Source: an uncultured Bacilli bacterium (GTDB lineage Bacteria; Bacillota_I; Bacilli_A; RF39; UBA660). Taken from it: a stretch of 31,691 bases of DNA. Numbering within the stretch: position 1 is the first letter of the stretch; every line of letters begins with the position of its first letter. The DNA lies in assembly GCA_944372315.1 (NCBI GenBank), contig CALVYX010000076.1, positions 1-31,691 of the forward strand. Reading direction: 5' to 3'. Position numbers and translations under genes: made by a program. Shown here piece after piece: positions 23,268-31,691 of this stretch. The notes under the pieces are model-generated. The model was not told where the DNA came from. It saw nothing but the letters and a program-made list of their open reading frames with translations, and did no database searches.

Positions 23268-24458
23268 TTAACTATTTTTAATATTTTTTAATCCTTTAAC
23301 CCCTTTAGTACCAGTAAATCCTTGTAAAATATTAGTATCAAACGAATGAATCTTATTGATTCTTTTCTTATAATCTTTAATTGCAATATTTATCATATCA
23401 TCTAACAATTCAGAATAATCCTTTCCAATTGGTTCCCACAAATAGAATGCAAGAGAACCAGGGCAAGAATTAATTTCATTAATATATACTTTTTTCTTTT
23501 TCTTATCGATTAAAAAGTCTATTCTAACTACCCCTGATGAATTTAATTCTCTAAATGCTTTTAAAGCAATATCTTGTACTTCTTCTTTTAATTTTTCTGA
23601 AATATCAGCAGGTATTTTTCTTAATGCGGAAGCCATTCCTTTAGCAGAACCTGCTCCTTTTTTAGAACCTCCTATATATTTATCTTCATAAGTAAGTAAA
23701 TCGTTATCCGTCATTACTTGTTCGATTTCACTCAAACTCATATTTTCATAATTTCCAAGAACACTAATATTAACTTCCATTAAATTATCTACTATTTCTT
23801 CTACTACTATTTTATTATCGTAAGTAATAGCATCTTCTATCGCTTTTTCTAATTCTTCTTTATTATTCGCTTTATTAATTCCTACACTACTTCCTAAAGT
23901 TGCAGGTTTAACAATAACAGGATACTTTAATTTTTCTATTTTCTTAATAATAGACTCTTGATCATCAAGATATTCAGAATCAAAGAACCATACAAAATCA
24001 GTTATTGGCAGATTAGCTGAAGAAAAAATTTGTTTTTGAAATACTTTATCTTGAGCTACCGCCGCTGAATATACGTCGCTTCCAACAAACGGAATTCCAA
24101 TACTTCTTAAATATCCTTGCAATACTCCATCTTCCACATTTGTACCATGAACAATTGGAAAAATTAAATCTACTTCTTTTACAGTCCTTTTGAAAAAACC
24201 TTTAGATTGTAAAATAAATCGTCCTTTTTTATAATATAAAACAACATTTTTACTATATCTTTTCAATAAATCCAAATCTTGATATATTTCTATATCTTTT
24301 AATGACTCCCCAGTATACCATTCTCTATCTTTGGTTATATATATTGGGATTATTTCATATTTTTCAGTATCCATCTTATTCATTGCTTGAATAGCTGAAA
24401 TAATACTTACTTCATGTTCAACACTTTCTCCTCCAAAAATAACTCCTACTCTAATCAT
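23268..24458 (-). CDS. ddl: D-alanine--D-alanine ligase
   Basis: Joins two D-alanines with ATP in the cytoplasm to make the dipeptide used by MurF. The 396 residues start with VGVIFGGESVEHEVSIISA (4-22), the family's N-terminal loop. The ATP-grasp region contains YPVIVKPATLGSSVGI, and the metal/substrate site VRIDFLI...YINEINSCPGSLAFYLWE has the glutamate and asparagine ligands. It is about 35 residues longer than typical Ddl because of a basic C-terminal tail. It lies 12 bases after the murF-like gene, in the order ligase then Ddl, which matches their joint task. Confidence 0.95.
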   Translation of the reverse strand: MIRVGVIFGGESVEHEVSIISAIQAMNKMDTEKYEIIPIYITKDREWYTGESLKDIEIYQDLDLLKRYSKNVVLYYKKGRFILQSKGFFKRTVKEVDLIFPIVHGTNVEDGVLQGYLRSIGIPFVGSDVYSAAVAQDKVFQKQIFSSANLPITDFVWFFDSEYLDDQESIIKKIEKLKYPVIVKPATLGSSVGINKANNKEELEKAIEDAITYDNKIVVEEIVDNLMEVNISVLGNYENMSLSEIEQVMTDNDLLTYEDKYIGGSKKGAGSAKGMASALRKIPADISEKLKEEVQDIALKAFRELNSSGVVRIDFLIDKKKKKVYINEINSCPGSLAFYLWEPIGKDYSELLDDMINIAIKDYKKRINKIHSFDTNILQGFTGTKGVKGLKNIKNS

Positions 24459-24470
24459 ATTATCATCCTC

Positions 24471-26075
24471 CTATTTTTCCGTATACGTATCAGGTAAATC
24501 ATTTTCAAATAACGCATACAAATCCTTTCTACCTTTTATTTCATTTAAAATAGTATATGCTTCTCTAACATCATTGGAAATATATATATTTTCTTTCTTA
24601 AACTTTTTATTTAATAGTCCATGATAGATTGGTTTCGTTCTTTTCTCTCCTATTAAAATTACTTTATCCGCAACCTCTGCAATCTGTTCACCAAATATTT
24701 CATTTAATTCTTCTTCTTTAGGTCCTAGTTCTACCATACCAGGTGTTACCACAACTTTATCTCCATCCATCATATCTAAAACGTCCAAAGCGCTTTTAGC
24801 TCCTATGGGATTAGAATTATAAGCATCATCAATTTGATAAAAATTACCTAATTTCTTTAGTTCTAATCGATGTTCAACAGGTCTTACTTTTCTAACCCCT
24901 AATTGTAAATCTTTAATGCTAATGCCAAATTCATAACCCAAAGTTAATGCTGATAAAATATTATAAACATTATGACGTCCCAATAATTTAGTCTCAAACT
25001 TATATTCCTTATCATTTCCCTTAAACTTAACATTAAATGTCGTTCCATTACTGCTACATTTAATATCTTTAGCTATTACATCAGCATCTTCTATATTATC
25101 AATTCCAATCCATAGAATCTTACAATTATTACTTATTTTATATGATTTTTGTTTAGGATCATCAGCATTTAATACTCCTATTCCATCTTCTGGCAAAAAT
25201 TCAATTAATTCCATTTTTCCTTTTTGAATATTTTCTTCGCTTCCAAAAGTTTCTAAATGTGCAGTACCTATAGAAGTGATGATTCCATATTTAGGCCCAA
25301 CTAATTCACACAATTTATGAATTTCGCCAACAACATAAGCTCCCATTTCAGCTATAAAAATATCATCAAACTTGCTTAACTTATTATTAATAGTAATCAT
25401 AAGTCCATTAAAAGTATTTAGACTTTTTGGCGTTGGTAGTGCATTATACTTAACATTTAATATATCCGCTAAAATATTTTTACAACTAGTTTTACCATAA
25501 CTACCAGTAATACCAATAATTTTTAAATTAGGCATACTTCTTAATTTTTCCTTGGCCTTAGCTTCATAATAATGATATACAATACGCTCAACTGGATGAT
25601 TAATTATTAAAGCTATAAATATAATATAAAAATTAAGACTAGTCATAATGGTTAAAACCAATAAACATATTGGTGCTAAATGATTAGCAAAAATAGAAAT
25701 AATAATTGGTATTAAATATAAAATATTAACCGTTACCATTAATCTCCTTACACGTTTAGTAACAACTAATGGTTTCTTATTTTGATCAGTTTTTCTTTGC
25801 TCTAAATATTTAAAATAAGCTACGACATAAACACTCATCAAAATAACTAGAAAAAAGTTAATTAGTGGAATATTGCTAGTAAGTAATATAAAAAATGAGA
25901 AAACAATTCCATATAAATCTAAATTAGTAAAAATTAACTTTTTATTTTTCCATACCCATTTTAAATAACGATTATTTTCATTATAAAGGTTCTGTTGTAA
26001 CATGTGATAAGATCTAAGACTAACCGACACTACATAAATTATAATCAAAAAGTATGAAAGATAATACAAAACCAT
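24471..26075 (-). CDS. murF: MurF-like Mur ligase with N-terminal membrane domain
   Basis: Expected to add D-Ala-D-Ala to UDP-MurNAc-tripeptide. The first ~165 residues are membrane-spanning (about 2-20, 54-88, 113-130 and 135-158), not the usual soluble UDP-binding domain. The ATPase domain follows: GITGSYGKTS (188-197, variant of GTNGKT), IAEMGAY, GTAHLETFGS and the NADDP loop. The C-terminal domain has LGRHNVYNILSAL, then DDAYNSNP and the MurF-type ending FENDLPDTY. Central and C-terminal domains look intact. It lies beside ddl and behind an alpha/beta hydrolase with 11-12 base gaps. MurF is the best match, but the missing N-domain leaves substrate binding open; another membrane-linked Mur ligase remains possible. 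Confidence 0.82.
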   Translation of the reverse strand: MVLYYLSYFLIIIYVVSVSLRSYHMLQQNLYNENNRYLKWVWKNKKLIFTNLDLYGIVFSFFILLTSNIPLINFFLVILMSVYVVAYFKYLEQRKTDQNKKPLVVTKRVRRLMVTVNILYLIPIIISIFANHLAPICLLVLTIMTSLNFYIIFIALIINHPVERIVYHYYEAKAKEKLRSMPNLKIIGITGSYGKTSCKNILADILNVKYNALPTPKSLNTFNGLMITINNKLSKFDDIFIAEMGAYVVGEIHKLCELVGPKYGIITSIGTAHLETFGSEENIQKGKMELIEFLPEDGIGVLNADDPKQKSYKISNNCKILWIGIDNIEDADVIAKDIKCSSNGTTFNVKFKGNDKEYKFETKLLGRHNVYNILSALTLGYEFGISIKDLQLGVRKVRPVEHRLELKKLGNFYQIDDAYNSNPIGAKSALDVLDMMDGDKVVVTPGMVELGPKEEELNEIFGEQIAEVADKVILIGEKRTKPIYHGLLNKKFKKENIYISNDVREAYTILNEIKGRKDLYALFENDLPDTYTEK

Positions 26076-26086
26076 ATTTAATCACC

Positions 26087-26812
26087 TCATAAAAAATTTT
26101 TCAAAATATTCACCACATAATTTAAATTTTCTAAATACGCATAATGAGTAGAATTAGGTAAAACGATTAAACCAGCATCATTTATTAATTTTTCTATCTC
26201 TTTTGCTTCTTCTACACTGACTTCCGCATCATTTTCTCCCCAAATTAATAAAGTAGGACATTTAATTTTTTTACAACATTCACTCAAATCAACATTTACA
26301 GTATTTACTAATATTTTACGCATCGTTTCACTAGCATTTTTATAATCCCTAGAACCAATATGTTTTTTAGCGAATCCTTCTAATTTATTTACAACTGGAA
26401 CTTTTTTTAAAAACTTTAATGTTTTTACTTTTAAAGAAGGATGAGTATGTTTGGCAATGCATGGGCTTCCAAATAAAACTAATTTATTTACTTCTTTTTT
26501 TGATGCATAAATAATAGAAATTCTTCCACCAAAGGAATGTCCAATTAAAATTGGCTTTTTAATTTTTAATTTCTGTAAAAATTCATCTAGAATATCACTA
26601 TAATCATAAATAGTTAATGCATTTCTGGGTTCGCTTGATTCACCAAATCCAGGTAAATCAATAATAGTAATGCGATGTTTTTTAGCAAGTTTATCACCAA
26701 GTGGCTTCATCATTGCTATATTTTGTCCCCAACCATGAAGTAGGACAATATCACTATTACCTTCACCATATTGTATGTAATTAATATCGATTGATTTAAT
26801 GTTTATTCGCAT
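26087..26812 (-). CDS. Alpha/beta hydrolase
   Basis: A 241-residue cytoplasmic serine hydrolase with the fold's landmarks. The oxyanion HGWG lies near 27-30, the nucleophile is in GHSFGG, the acid Asp in WGENDAEV, and the histidine in STHYAYLE. The start at 26810-26812 is chosen because GGGTGA precedes it, while the ATG 18 bases upstream falls within the promoter -10 (26829-26837). It is the first gene of the operon with murF and ddl. Members of this family are too varied to name a substrate. An ester or amide in wall or lipid metabolism would fit its neighbours. Confidence 0.88.
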   Translation of the reverse strand: MRINIKSIDINYIQYGEGNSDIVLLHGWGQNIAMMKPLGDKLAKKHRITIIDLPGFGESSEPRNALTIYDYSDILDEFLQKLKIKKPILIGHSFGGRISIIYASKKEVNKLVLFGSPCIAKHTHPSLKVKTLKFLKKVPVVNKLEGFAKKHIGSRDYKNASETMRKILVNTVNVDLSECCKKIKCPTLLIWGENDAEVSVEEAKEIEKLINDAGLIVLPNSTHYAYLENLNYVVNILKNFL

Positions 26813-26828
26813 ATTTTCACCCATAATC

Positions 26829-26837
26829 ATTATAACA
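26829..26837 (-). promoter_or_regulatory. Extended -10 promoter of the hydrolase-murF-ddl operon
   Basis: Minus strand TGTTATAAT about 16 bases before the chosen ATG. The -35 region is weak (TTAAAT at 26852-26857). Confidence 0.55.
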
Positions 26838-26867
26838 TAATATAATATTAAATTTAATTAAACTTTT

Positions 26868-26896
26868 AAAAAAAGTTCTAATATTATAATTAGAAC
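26868..26896 (-). terminator. Terminator after yqeH
   Basis: Minus-strand 8-bp stem GTTCTAAT/ATTAGAAC with an A/T-only 6-nt loop and a seven-T tail. Confidence 0.9.
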
Positions 26897-26897
26897 C

Positions 26898-27908
26898 CTA
26901 TATTAACGATCTTCTAGTATAAACCTCAACATTTTTGTCAGCATAAACTACAACATCAGCTTTTTCAACAACTTTAATAAATCCCAATCCATTAACCACT
27001 ATATCTTCATGATATAAAACATTAAGTTCATTAGGATGTAAATCTTTTAACGCTTGTTGACGTGACATATTAAATCTTTGCACCTTTAAATCATTAGACA
27101 TAAAAACAGTAAAACTATTCTTTCCACCTTCTTGATAATCTACTCTTATTAGTCCCCCTATTATTAAACATTGTCCCTTCTTTATTTGATAGGTTTTAGG
27201 TTTAATTTCTTTTTTAGGATTAATCTTCTTTAATAATAATGGGTCCACATAATTCACAATATTACCACGATCAATTAAACCAGGAGTGTCTATTAACATT
27301 AAATCATCACTTAATTTAATTGAAATTTTATTAAGAGTAGTTGACGGAAGTGGCGAAATAGTAAGTTCACACTCATTATCTGAATAATTTTTCATTAATT
27401 TATTAATAAGAGTGGATTTACCAACATTAGTATGCCCTACTACATATACATTCTTACTTGTTTTATATTTTTTAATCATAAGTAATAATGCATCTATATT
27501 ATAATTTTTATTAGGACTCACTACAATCATATCTTGATAATCTAAATCCATCTTTTTAAAATAATCTATCAACTTATCATCTTTAACACTTTTAGGTAAA
27601 ACATCTCTTTTGCTTAAAACTAGTATTACTTTATTATTAATATAATTTCTTATATATTTTAAATCACGTTCTAAATTTAATAAATCAACAATATATAATA
27701 CTAAATCATTAGTTTTATTAACAGTTTTTAAAATATCAATATAATCTTCATTAGATTTTGTAACAATTTGATATTCACCATAATTTTTCATTCTGAAACA
27801 TCTACTACATATATCATTTTCAATACTAGTAGTATAACCTTCCATCGTCATATTTTCATCCTGCAGCAATACTCCACATCCAATACAGTATTTTTTCTCA
27901 TTACTCAT
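26898..27908 (-). CDS. yqeH: YqeH, circularly permuted ribosome-assembly GTPase
   Basis: A GTPase for small-subunit ribosome maturation. The 336 residues start with a zinc-finger-like pair CIGC (8-11) and CSRC (34-37). The GTPase motifs come in permuted order: G4 as SKRD (99-102), then G1 GHTNVGKS (158-165), the TT-containing G2 (PLPSTT) and G3 DTPG (207-210). The C-terminal domain follows the usual pattern with a short ending. It overlaps yqeG by 8 bases, the classic Bacillota yqeG-yqeH pair. Confidence 0.95.
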   Translation of the reverse strand: MSNEKKYCIGCGVLLQDENMTMEGYTTSIENDICSRCFRMKNYGEYQIVTKSNEDYIDILKTVNKTNDLVLYIVDLLNLERDLKYIRNYINNKVILVLSKRDVLPKSVKDDKLIDYFKKMDLDYQDMIVVSPNKNYNIDALLLMIKKYKTSKNVYVVGHTNVGKSTLINKLMKNYSDNECELTISPLPSTTLNKISIKLSDDLMLIDTPGLIDRGNIVNYVDPLLLKKINPKKEIKPKTYQIKKGQCLIIGGLIRVDYQEGGKNSFTVFMSNDLKVQRFNMSRQQALKDLHPNELNVLYHEDIVVNGLGFIKVVEKADVVVYADKNVEVYTRRSLI

Positions 27909-28425
27909 AATATTTACCTCTTTCTAAAATATTACTTTCTTCAAGCCTTGCTAAAATTTTCTTTTCTATAAAACGGTTGAATTTAGTAATTTTTAAATCC
28001 TTTGTACTTAAAGGTTCTATTAATATTGTCATAATACCAAACTTATTTCCACCTAAAATATCAGATACTAATTGATCCCCTATGATACAAATTTCATCTT
28101 TTGAAAACTTATATTTTTTAATTACTTTCTTAAAACTTCGAGCTAATGGTTTTAAAGCAAAAGAAATAAATTCAATTTCTATTTTATCACAAATTGGTTT
28201 AATCTTTCTTTTAAAATTATTAGATACTATTATTATTTTAAAATTTTCTTTTAATTTTTTTAATAATTGTAAATTTTCCTTTGGAGTACTTTTAGTATTA
28301 ACACTAGATACAGTGTTATCAAAATCAAATATTAAACATTTGATTCCTTTTTTCTTTAATAAATCATAATTAACATCAAAAATACTCTTTTTGTACATAC
28401 TAGGAGCAAATTTGTTTAAAGTCAT
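27901..28425 (-). CDS. yqeG: YqeG family HAD phosphatase
   Basis: A 174-residue HAD-superfamily phosphatase of class IIIA. The nucleophile motif is FDFDNT (33-38), motif II is IVSNN, the lysine is in ALKPLARSFKKV, and the acidic motif is GDQLVSDILGGN. All catalytic residues are present. The biological substrate is not established, though the gene's constant pairing with yqeH suggests a link to ribosome assembly. The ATG follows AGGAGGGA. A hairpin upstream (28446-28472) may limit readthrough from the surface-protein gene. Confidence 0.93.
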   Translation of the reverse strand: MTLNKFAPSMYKKSIFDVNYDLLKKKGIKCLIFDFDNTVSSVNTKSTPKENLQLLKKLKENFKIIIVSNNFKRKIKPICDKIEIEFISFALKPLARSFKKVIKKYKFSKDEICIIGDQLVSDILGGNKFGIMTILIEPLSTKDLKITKFNRFIEKKILARLEESNILERGKYYE

Positions 28426-28445
28426 ATTATCCCTCCTAGAAAAGT

Positions 28446-28472
28446 AAAGAATAAACTATAAGTCTATTCTTT
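28446..28472 (-). terminator. Hairpin between the cohesin-like gene and yqeG
   Basis: Minus-strand 12-bp stem AAAGAATAGACT/AGTTTATTCTTT (one wobble) with a 3-nt loop, followed by ACTTTTC. The poor T run suggests a weak or partial terminator. It overlaps the stop codon at 28464. Confidence 0.6.
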
Positions 28473-30002
28473 ATCTAATTCATTTATTTTATTTAATTCA
28501 TCTGTATCAATTACTTTTGTTTTATTTACTTCTTCTTGCAATTTTTCATTAGATACTACATTATTATTGTTCTCTTGATTAGCGTTGTTTTTACGTTTTT
28601 TATTTCTTTTTACAACTTGAACAATTATTAATACAAACAATACTAAAGCAATTAAAATTTCTAAAATTAAGAAAAAGCTAACACGTTTATCTTTTACTAT
28701 TTCAATTGTATAAGTAGTAGTCTCACTACTATCTCCTTCTTCCAAACCTAGTGGATATACTCGAATTTCATACTTATCTCCAGGTTTTAAAGAAATATTA
28801 GTATCATCTGTTACTTCTTCTCCATTATAGAAAATAGTATATCCAACTAACTCTTCATCATCAGCTGTAACAATACTAAAATCTAATCCATTTTTATATT
28901 TTTTATTGTACACAATTTGGTAAACCATCGTATTTTTATCAAAATCAATATTATAACCTTTGATATATAAATTTTTTAATTTAGTATCTAATTCTTTATC
29001 ACTATTTTCAAATGTTAAAGTATAAACTTTTTCCTCACCAGTTTCACTAGTTACTGTTATAGTAACTACATTATCTCCAACTATTATTTCATCAGGTATT
29101 TCTATTTCTACTTTTGCTTTTTCATCCACTGGCACAGCATCGATTTCTAACTCTTTTAATTTGTAAGTTTTAATTGTATAATTAACTTTATTTTTAGATA
29201 GTTCTAATTTTATTCTACCAGAATTAATAATAATTTCTTTTAAATCATTATTAGTATTACGATCATCTTCACGAGTAATTAGTAATTTATATACCTGAAT
29301 TTCACCAGATTCTGCTTTCACTTTTATTAAAACTTCATTTTCTCCATAGTCTAATTTAACATCTCTATTACCAAATCCCTCTTCAAATGTTGCATTAGCG
29401 TTTGTTGGTGTTGCTTTTATTTCTACTTCATCAGTATCAGAAGAAACCGATAATTCATACTCATAATTATCTTTTTTAAAATCTTCTACTGTTTTACCAT
29501 CGACTTTTAAATCTTTTAAAGTATTATCTGTTGACTTAACAGATAAAGATACCTTATGAGAAGCATTTTCCGAAATAGTGACAATACTTGAACTATCTTC
29601 TTCATCTAAAGTTGTAATCTTAATATCTTTTAAAGCAATATTAGTTGTTTGTTTTGGAACGTTATCCTTAACTTTAAAAGTGATAGTAGCAATAGTAGAA
29701 CTTCCAGAAATTCCATCTTGATATGAGAAATTTAAATCACTAGAACCGCTTTCTTTCGTCCAAGATTTAGCGGTTATACTTTTTAATTCAAGAATATTCT
29801 GATCATACTCTAAATTAGCTTCATATTTAGAAGCACGTGTATCCCCTGAAGAATTAATCTTAATATCATACGCTACAGTATCACCAGGTTTAGCATTTAA
29901 AACTCCTGATAATTCAACTGTCGGTTGCGCTGCTAAAACAATAGATGGAATTAATATAAGTAATCCTACTACTAATAATAAAATCCCCTTTTTCCTTTTC
30001 AT
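28464..30002 (-). CDS. Membrane-anchored surface protein with cohesin-like and cadherin-like domains
   Basis: A 512-residue exported protein. A signal peptide (about 1-24, cleavage near VLA|AQP) is followed by a cohesin-type beta-sandwich (about 26-150), recognised by PGDTVAYDIKI and the LEYDQNILELKS motif. Three cadherin-like beta-sandwich repeats (PF12733 type) come next, marked by 'L..L.vdg...dF..d...Y.v.v' and an ending such as YTLTF. Near the C-terminus is one membrane segment (about 438-460), a basic stop-transfer and a hydrophilic Asn-rich cytoplasmic tail. ATG at 30000-30002 is preferred to a GTG nine bases upstream, since AAGGAG spacing fits the ATG. It is cotranscribed with the deacetylase and may bind proteins or glycans outside the cell. 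No dockerin partner is seen. Confidence 0.82.
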   Translation of the reverse strand: MKRKKGILLLVVGLLILIPSIVLAAQPTVELSGVLNAKPGDTVAYDIKINSSGDTRASKYEANLEYDQNILELKSITAKSWTKESGSSDLNFSYQDGISGSSTIATITFKVKDNVPKQTTNIALKDIKITTLDEEDSSSIVTISENASHKVSLSVKSTDNTLKDLKVDGKTVEDFKKDNYEYELSVSSDTDEVEIKATPTNANATFEEGFGNRDVKLDYGENEVLIKVKAESGEIQVYKLLITREDDRNTNNDLKEIIINSGRIKLELSKNKVNYTIKTYKLKELEIDAVPVDEKAKVEIEIPDEIIVGDNVVTITVTSETGEEKVYTLTFENSDKELDTKLKNLYIKGYNIDFDKNTMVYQIVYNKKYKNGLDFSIVTADDEELVGYTIFYNGEEVTDDTNISLKPGDKYEIRVYPLGLEEGDSSETTTYTIEIVKDKRVSFFLILEILIALVLFVLIIVQVVKRNKKRKNNANQENNNNVVSNEKLQEEVNKTKVIDTDELNKINELDKE

Positions 30003-30014
30003 ATAACTCACTCC

Positions 30015-31466
30015 TTAATTATTTACTCTATGCCTAACTAACGGCGTGCTCATATCTATTGCTGCAAATGTATAACCATTTGCTAATCCATAACTTATTA
30101 TATCATCTAATGCTTCTAATGTCTTGTAATTATTTTGAAAATCATGCATTAAAACCACATTGGCTTGATTATGTCTTAAATTATTAACTACATTACTATA
30201 TACTTGCTCTTTGGTTTTAGCTCCACCTGCATCATTACAATCAACATTCCAATCGAAATAATGATATCCCCGTGATAACACTTCATTAGTTAACACTGTC
30301 ATGATCCCTTGAGAATACTTTTTACTAATAGTATTAGAACCTCCACCAGGGAATCGAATAATCTTAGATTTCTCACCAGTTATTTTTTCTACTTTTTCAC
30401 TAATAGCATTTAAATCATCAAAATAAGCATTTGTAGATTTATATACCAAATTATATTGATGACTATAAGAATGAAGTCCTATCGTATGTCCTTCATCATA
30501 AGCTCTTTTAATTAAATAATTAAGATTATCTGATTGATTAATAACAAAGAACGTAGCTTTTACTCCTCTTTTTTTCAGTACATCTAATATTGGTCCTGTG
30601 ACATTGCTAGGTCCATCATCAAAGGTTAAATAAATCATTCCACCTTGACCATTCGGACTAGTAACATAAATTTCCCTAGTTGTTTTAGTTTCATTTCCTT
30701 TTTTATCTTTAACTTTATAAGTAATAATCTGTGTCCCCATTTGACTAGTATCTACTTCACCTTCTACTTCGATATTTTTAGATACATCTCCATCACAATT
30801 ATCCATAGCAGTATATCCAGGATCTTTAAAAGTTTCTCCTTTCTTGATGTATATTGTTTCATCACCTTTTAAAGTTATTTTTGGACCTTCCTTATCGTTT
30901 CGTACAATTTTTCTAGTAACAGTTGCCTTATTACCACTACTATCTTCTACTGTATAAGTGATTTTATCATCAGACTCTTTAACTTCCACTTTTTTGGTAA
31001 TATCCCCATCATAATTATCTGTAGCTTTATAACCTATTTCCTCAAATTCTTTGCCTGGGCAAATAGTAACTTCTTCTTCACCTTCTAAAATAATTTCTGG
31101 TTTTATATCATCAATTATTTTAATTGTTCGTTTTTTCACAGTTTCAAAAATTCCTTTTTTAATACTGTAAGTTATTTTATAAGTACCTACTTTACCATAT
31201 TCAATATTATCTTCTATTTTTACTTCATCAGTTACATCTTTACCGCGATAAGTTGCAACTATTCCACTATCTTTATAAGTGCCATCTAATTTCAACGTTA
31301 TTACTTTATCTCCTAATAATTTAATATTAGGAACAAAAAATATAAAACAAACAGCAATAATCACTGCAATTAAAATTAATGAAATAGCGGTCATAGCAAC
31401 TGCTTTTTCATGAATTTTGATCCTTTTTTTGACTCTTTTTACCTTTCTTATTGTATCTTTCTCCAT
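30015..31466 (-). CDS. Membrane-anchored polysaccharide deacetylase (CE4) with Ig-like domains
   Basis: Removes N-acetyl groups from wall peptidoglycan or another surface polysaccharide, which can protect against lysozyme. The 483 residues have a basic cytoplasmic start, one membrane anchor (about 24-45) and three Ig-like modules (DUF5011/HYR type, about 50-120, 121-190 and 191-269). A NodB-type domain follows with its motifs intact: TFDDGPS (281-287), HSYSH (332-336), RFPGG (371-375), DWNVD (405-409) and LMHD (439-442). The metal triad Asp-His-His is complete. It is the first gene of its operon with a near-consensus promoter. The start is supported by GGTGG before the ATG. Confidence 0.94.
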   Translation of the reverse strand: MEKDTIRKVKRVKKRIKIHEKAVAMTAISLILIAVIIAVCFIFFVPNIKLLGDKVITLKLDGTYKDSGIVATYRGKDVTDEVKIEDNIEYGKVGTYKITYSIKKGIFETVKKRTIKIIDDIKPEIILEGEEEVTICPGKEFEEIGYKATDNYDGDITKKVEVKESDDKITYTVEDSSGNKATVTRKIVRNDKEGPKITLKGDETIYIKKGETFKDPGYTAMDNCDGDVSKNIEVEGEVDTSQMGTQIITYKVKDKKGNETKTTREIYVTSPNGQGGMIYLTFDDGPSNVTGPILDVLKKRGVKATFFVINQSDNLNYLIKRAYDEGHTIGLHSYSHQYNLVYKSTNAYFDDLNAISEKVEKITGEKSKIIRFPGGGSNTISKKYSQGIMTVLTNEVLSRGYHYFDWNVDCNDAGGAKTKEQVYSNVVNNLRHNQANVVLMHDFQNNYKTLEALDDIISYGLANGYTFAAIDMSTPLVRHRVNN

Positions 31467-31511
31467 AGTACCACCATTTTTATTATGTCCATTCTATATT
31501 TTATATATCAT

Positions 31512-31540
31512 ATTATAATCTCTATTCTAATAAAAGTCAA
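31512..31540 (-). promoter_or_regulatory. Near-consensus promoter of the deacetylase operon
   Basis: Minus strand TTGACT (31535-31540), 17-bp spacer, TATAAT (31512-31517). About 45 bases before the ATG. Confidence 0.85.
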
Positions 31541-31548
31541 AAAAAGAT

Positions 31549-31644
31549 AGTAAATACTACCTTAAAGTGAAATGAAAAAGTAAATTCTACCCTTAAATGG
31601 AATTTAACTGTTCAAACTTTAATTATGGAATTTATCTATTCAAA
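31549..31644 (+). repeat. Paired direct repeats in the leader of a plus-strand gene, possible mobile-element end
   Basis: AGTAAATACTACC (31549-31561) recurs as AGTAAATTCTACC (31579-31591), exactly 30 bases on. ATGGAATTTAACTGTTCAAA (31597-31616) recurs with two changes at 31625-31644, 28 bases on. The inverse of the second type (AGTTAAATTCC) resembles the first. Repeated transposase-binding sites of this sort are known at ends of IS21-family elements; a regulator-binding array is the alternative. Confidence 0.55.
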
Positions 31645-31648
31645 TGAT

Positions 31649-31691
31649 TATAATATGCTTCAGATGGTGCTTATTCAAGAAAGGAGTTTTA
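31649..31691 (+). promoter_or_regulatory. Start signals of a plus-strand gene beginning beyond the window
   Basis: TATAAT at 31649-31654 and a strong ribosome binding site GAAAGGAG at 31679-31686, five bases before the window edge. The start codon would lie just outside. This is the only plus-strand gene signal in the window. Confidence 0.5.

Noticed and set aside
1..31691. CRISPR array, tRNA or rRNA genes
   Set aside because: No regular short repeats with unique spacers and no tRNA- or rRNA-like sequence was seen on either strand; the only periodic repeats are protein-coding or the short pairs at 31549-31644.
1..31691. Mycoplasma-type code (TGA as tryptophan)
   Set aside because: All genes have normal lengths and intact motifs under the standard code, tryptophans are encoded by TGG, and wall-synthesis genes are present.

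Overview
The window comes from a low-GC (roughly 27-30 %), walled, Gram-positive-type bacterium, most likely an uncultured Bacillota lineage of the gut type. Support: Bacillota-style genes (yqeG-yqeH, ddl, murF, yebC), strong AGGAGG-like ribosome binding sites, TG-extended TATAAT promoters, lipoproteins, a class B-like sortase and many single-pass surface proteins. All large genes read through with the standard code. The wall-synthesis genes argue against a wall-less Mollicute. Every recognised gene lies on the minus strand; only the last ~150 bases look like the leader of a plus-strand gene beyond the edge.

Read in transcription order (high to low coordinates): 31466-26898 encodes a membrane polysaccharide deacetylase with Ig-like domains, a secreted/anchored cohesin- and cadherin-like protein, then yqeG and yqeH. 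26812-22110 is a wall-precursor operon: alpha/beta hydrolase, a MurF-like ligase with a membrane N-terminus, D-Ala-D-Ala ligase and a transglutaminase-like protein. 21996-20179 holds three paralogous small secreted proteins resembling the TasA/camelysin family, each with its own promoter and terminator. 20098-13222 is a Tad-type secretion/pilus machine (two TadE-like pseudopilins, TadZ-like ATPase, TadA, TadB, TadC), followed by yebC, a NagZ-type lipoprotein and a small lipoprotein.

12939-10563 encodes a class B-like sortase and a von Willebrand A-domain surface protein with a PPKTG sorting signal. 10505-5932 is a glycosyltransferase operon (three GT2 paralogues, one GT4) ending in signal peptidase I. 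5743-2387 is a monocistronic 1118-residue Ig-repeat surface protein. 2291-1 has a PH-like protein, a kinase-fold protein and the start of a class B penicillin-binding protein whose start codon lies inside a long hairpin.

The theme is the cell surface: wall precursor synthesis, wall trimming, protein export and anchoring, glycosylation and a filament or secretion apparatus. The most interesting combination is the Tad machine next to three strongly promoted TasA-like proteins carrying a conserved cysteine pair, with no Flp pilin or prepilin peptidase gene in the window. Functional links between these genes are inferred from position and domain content.
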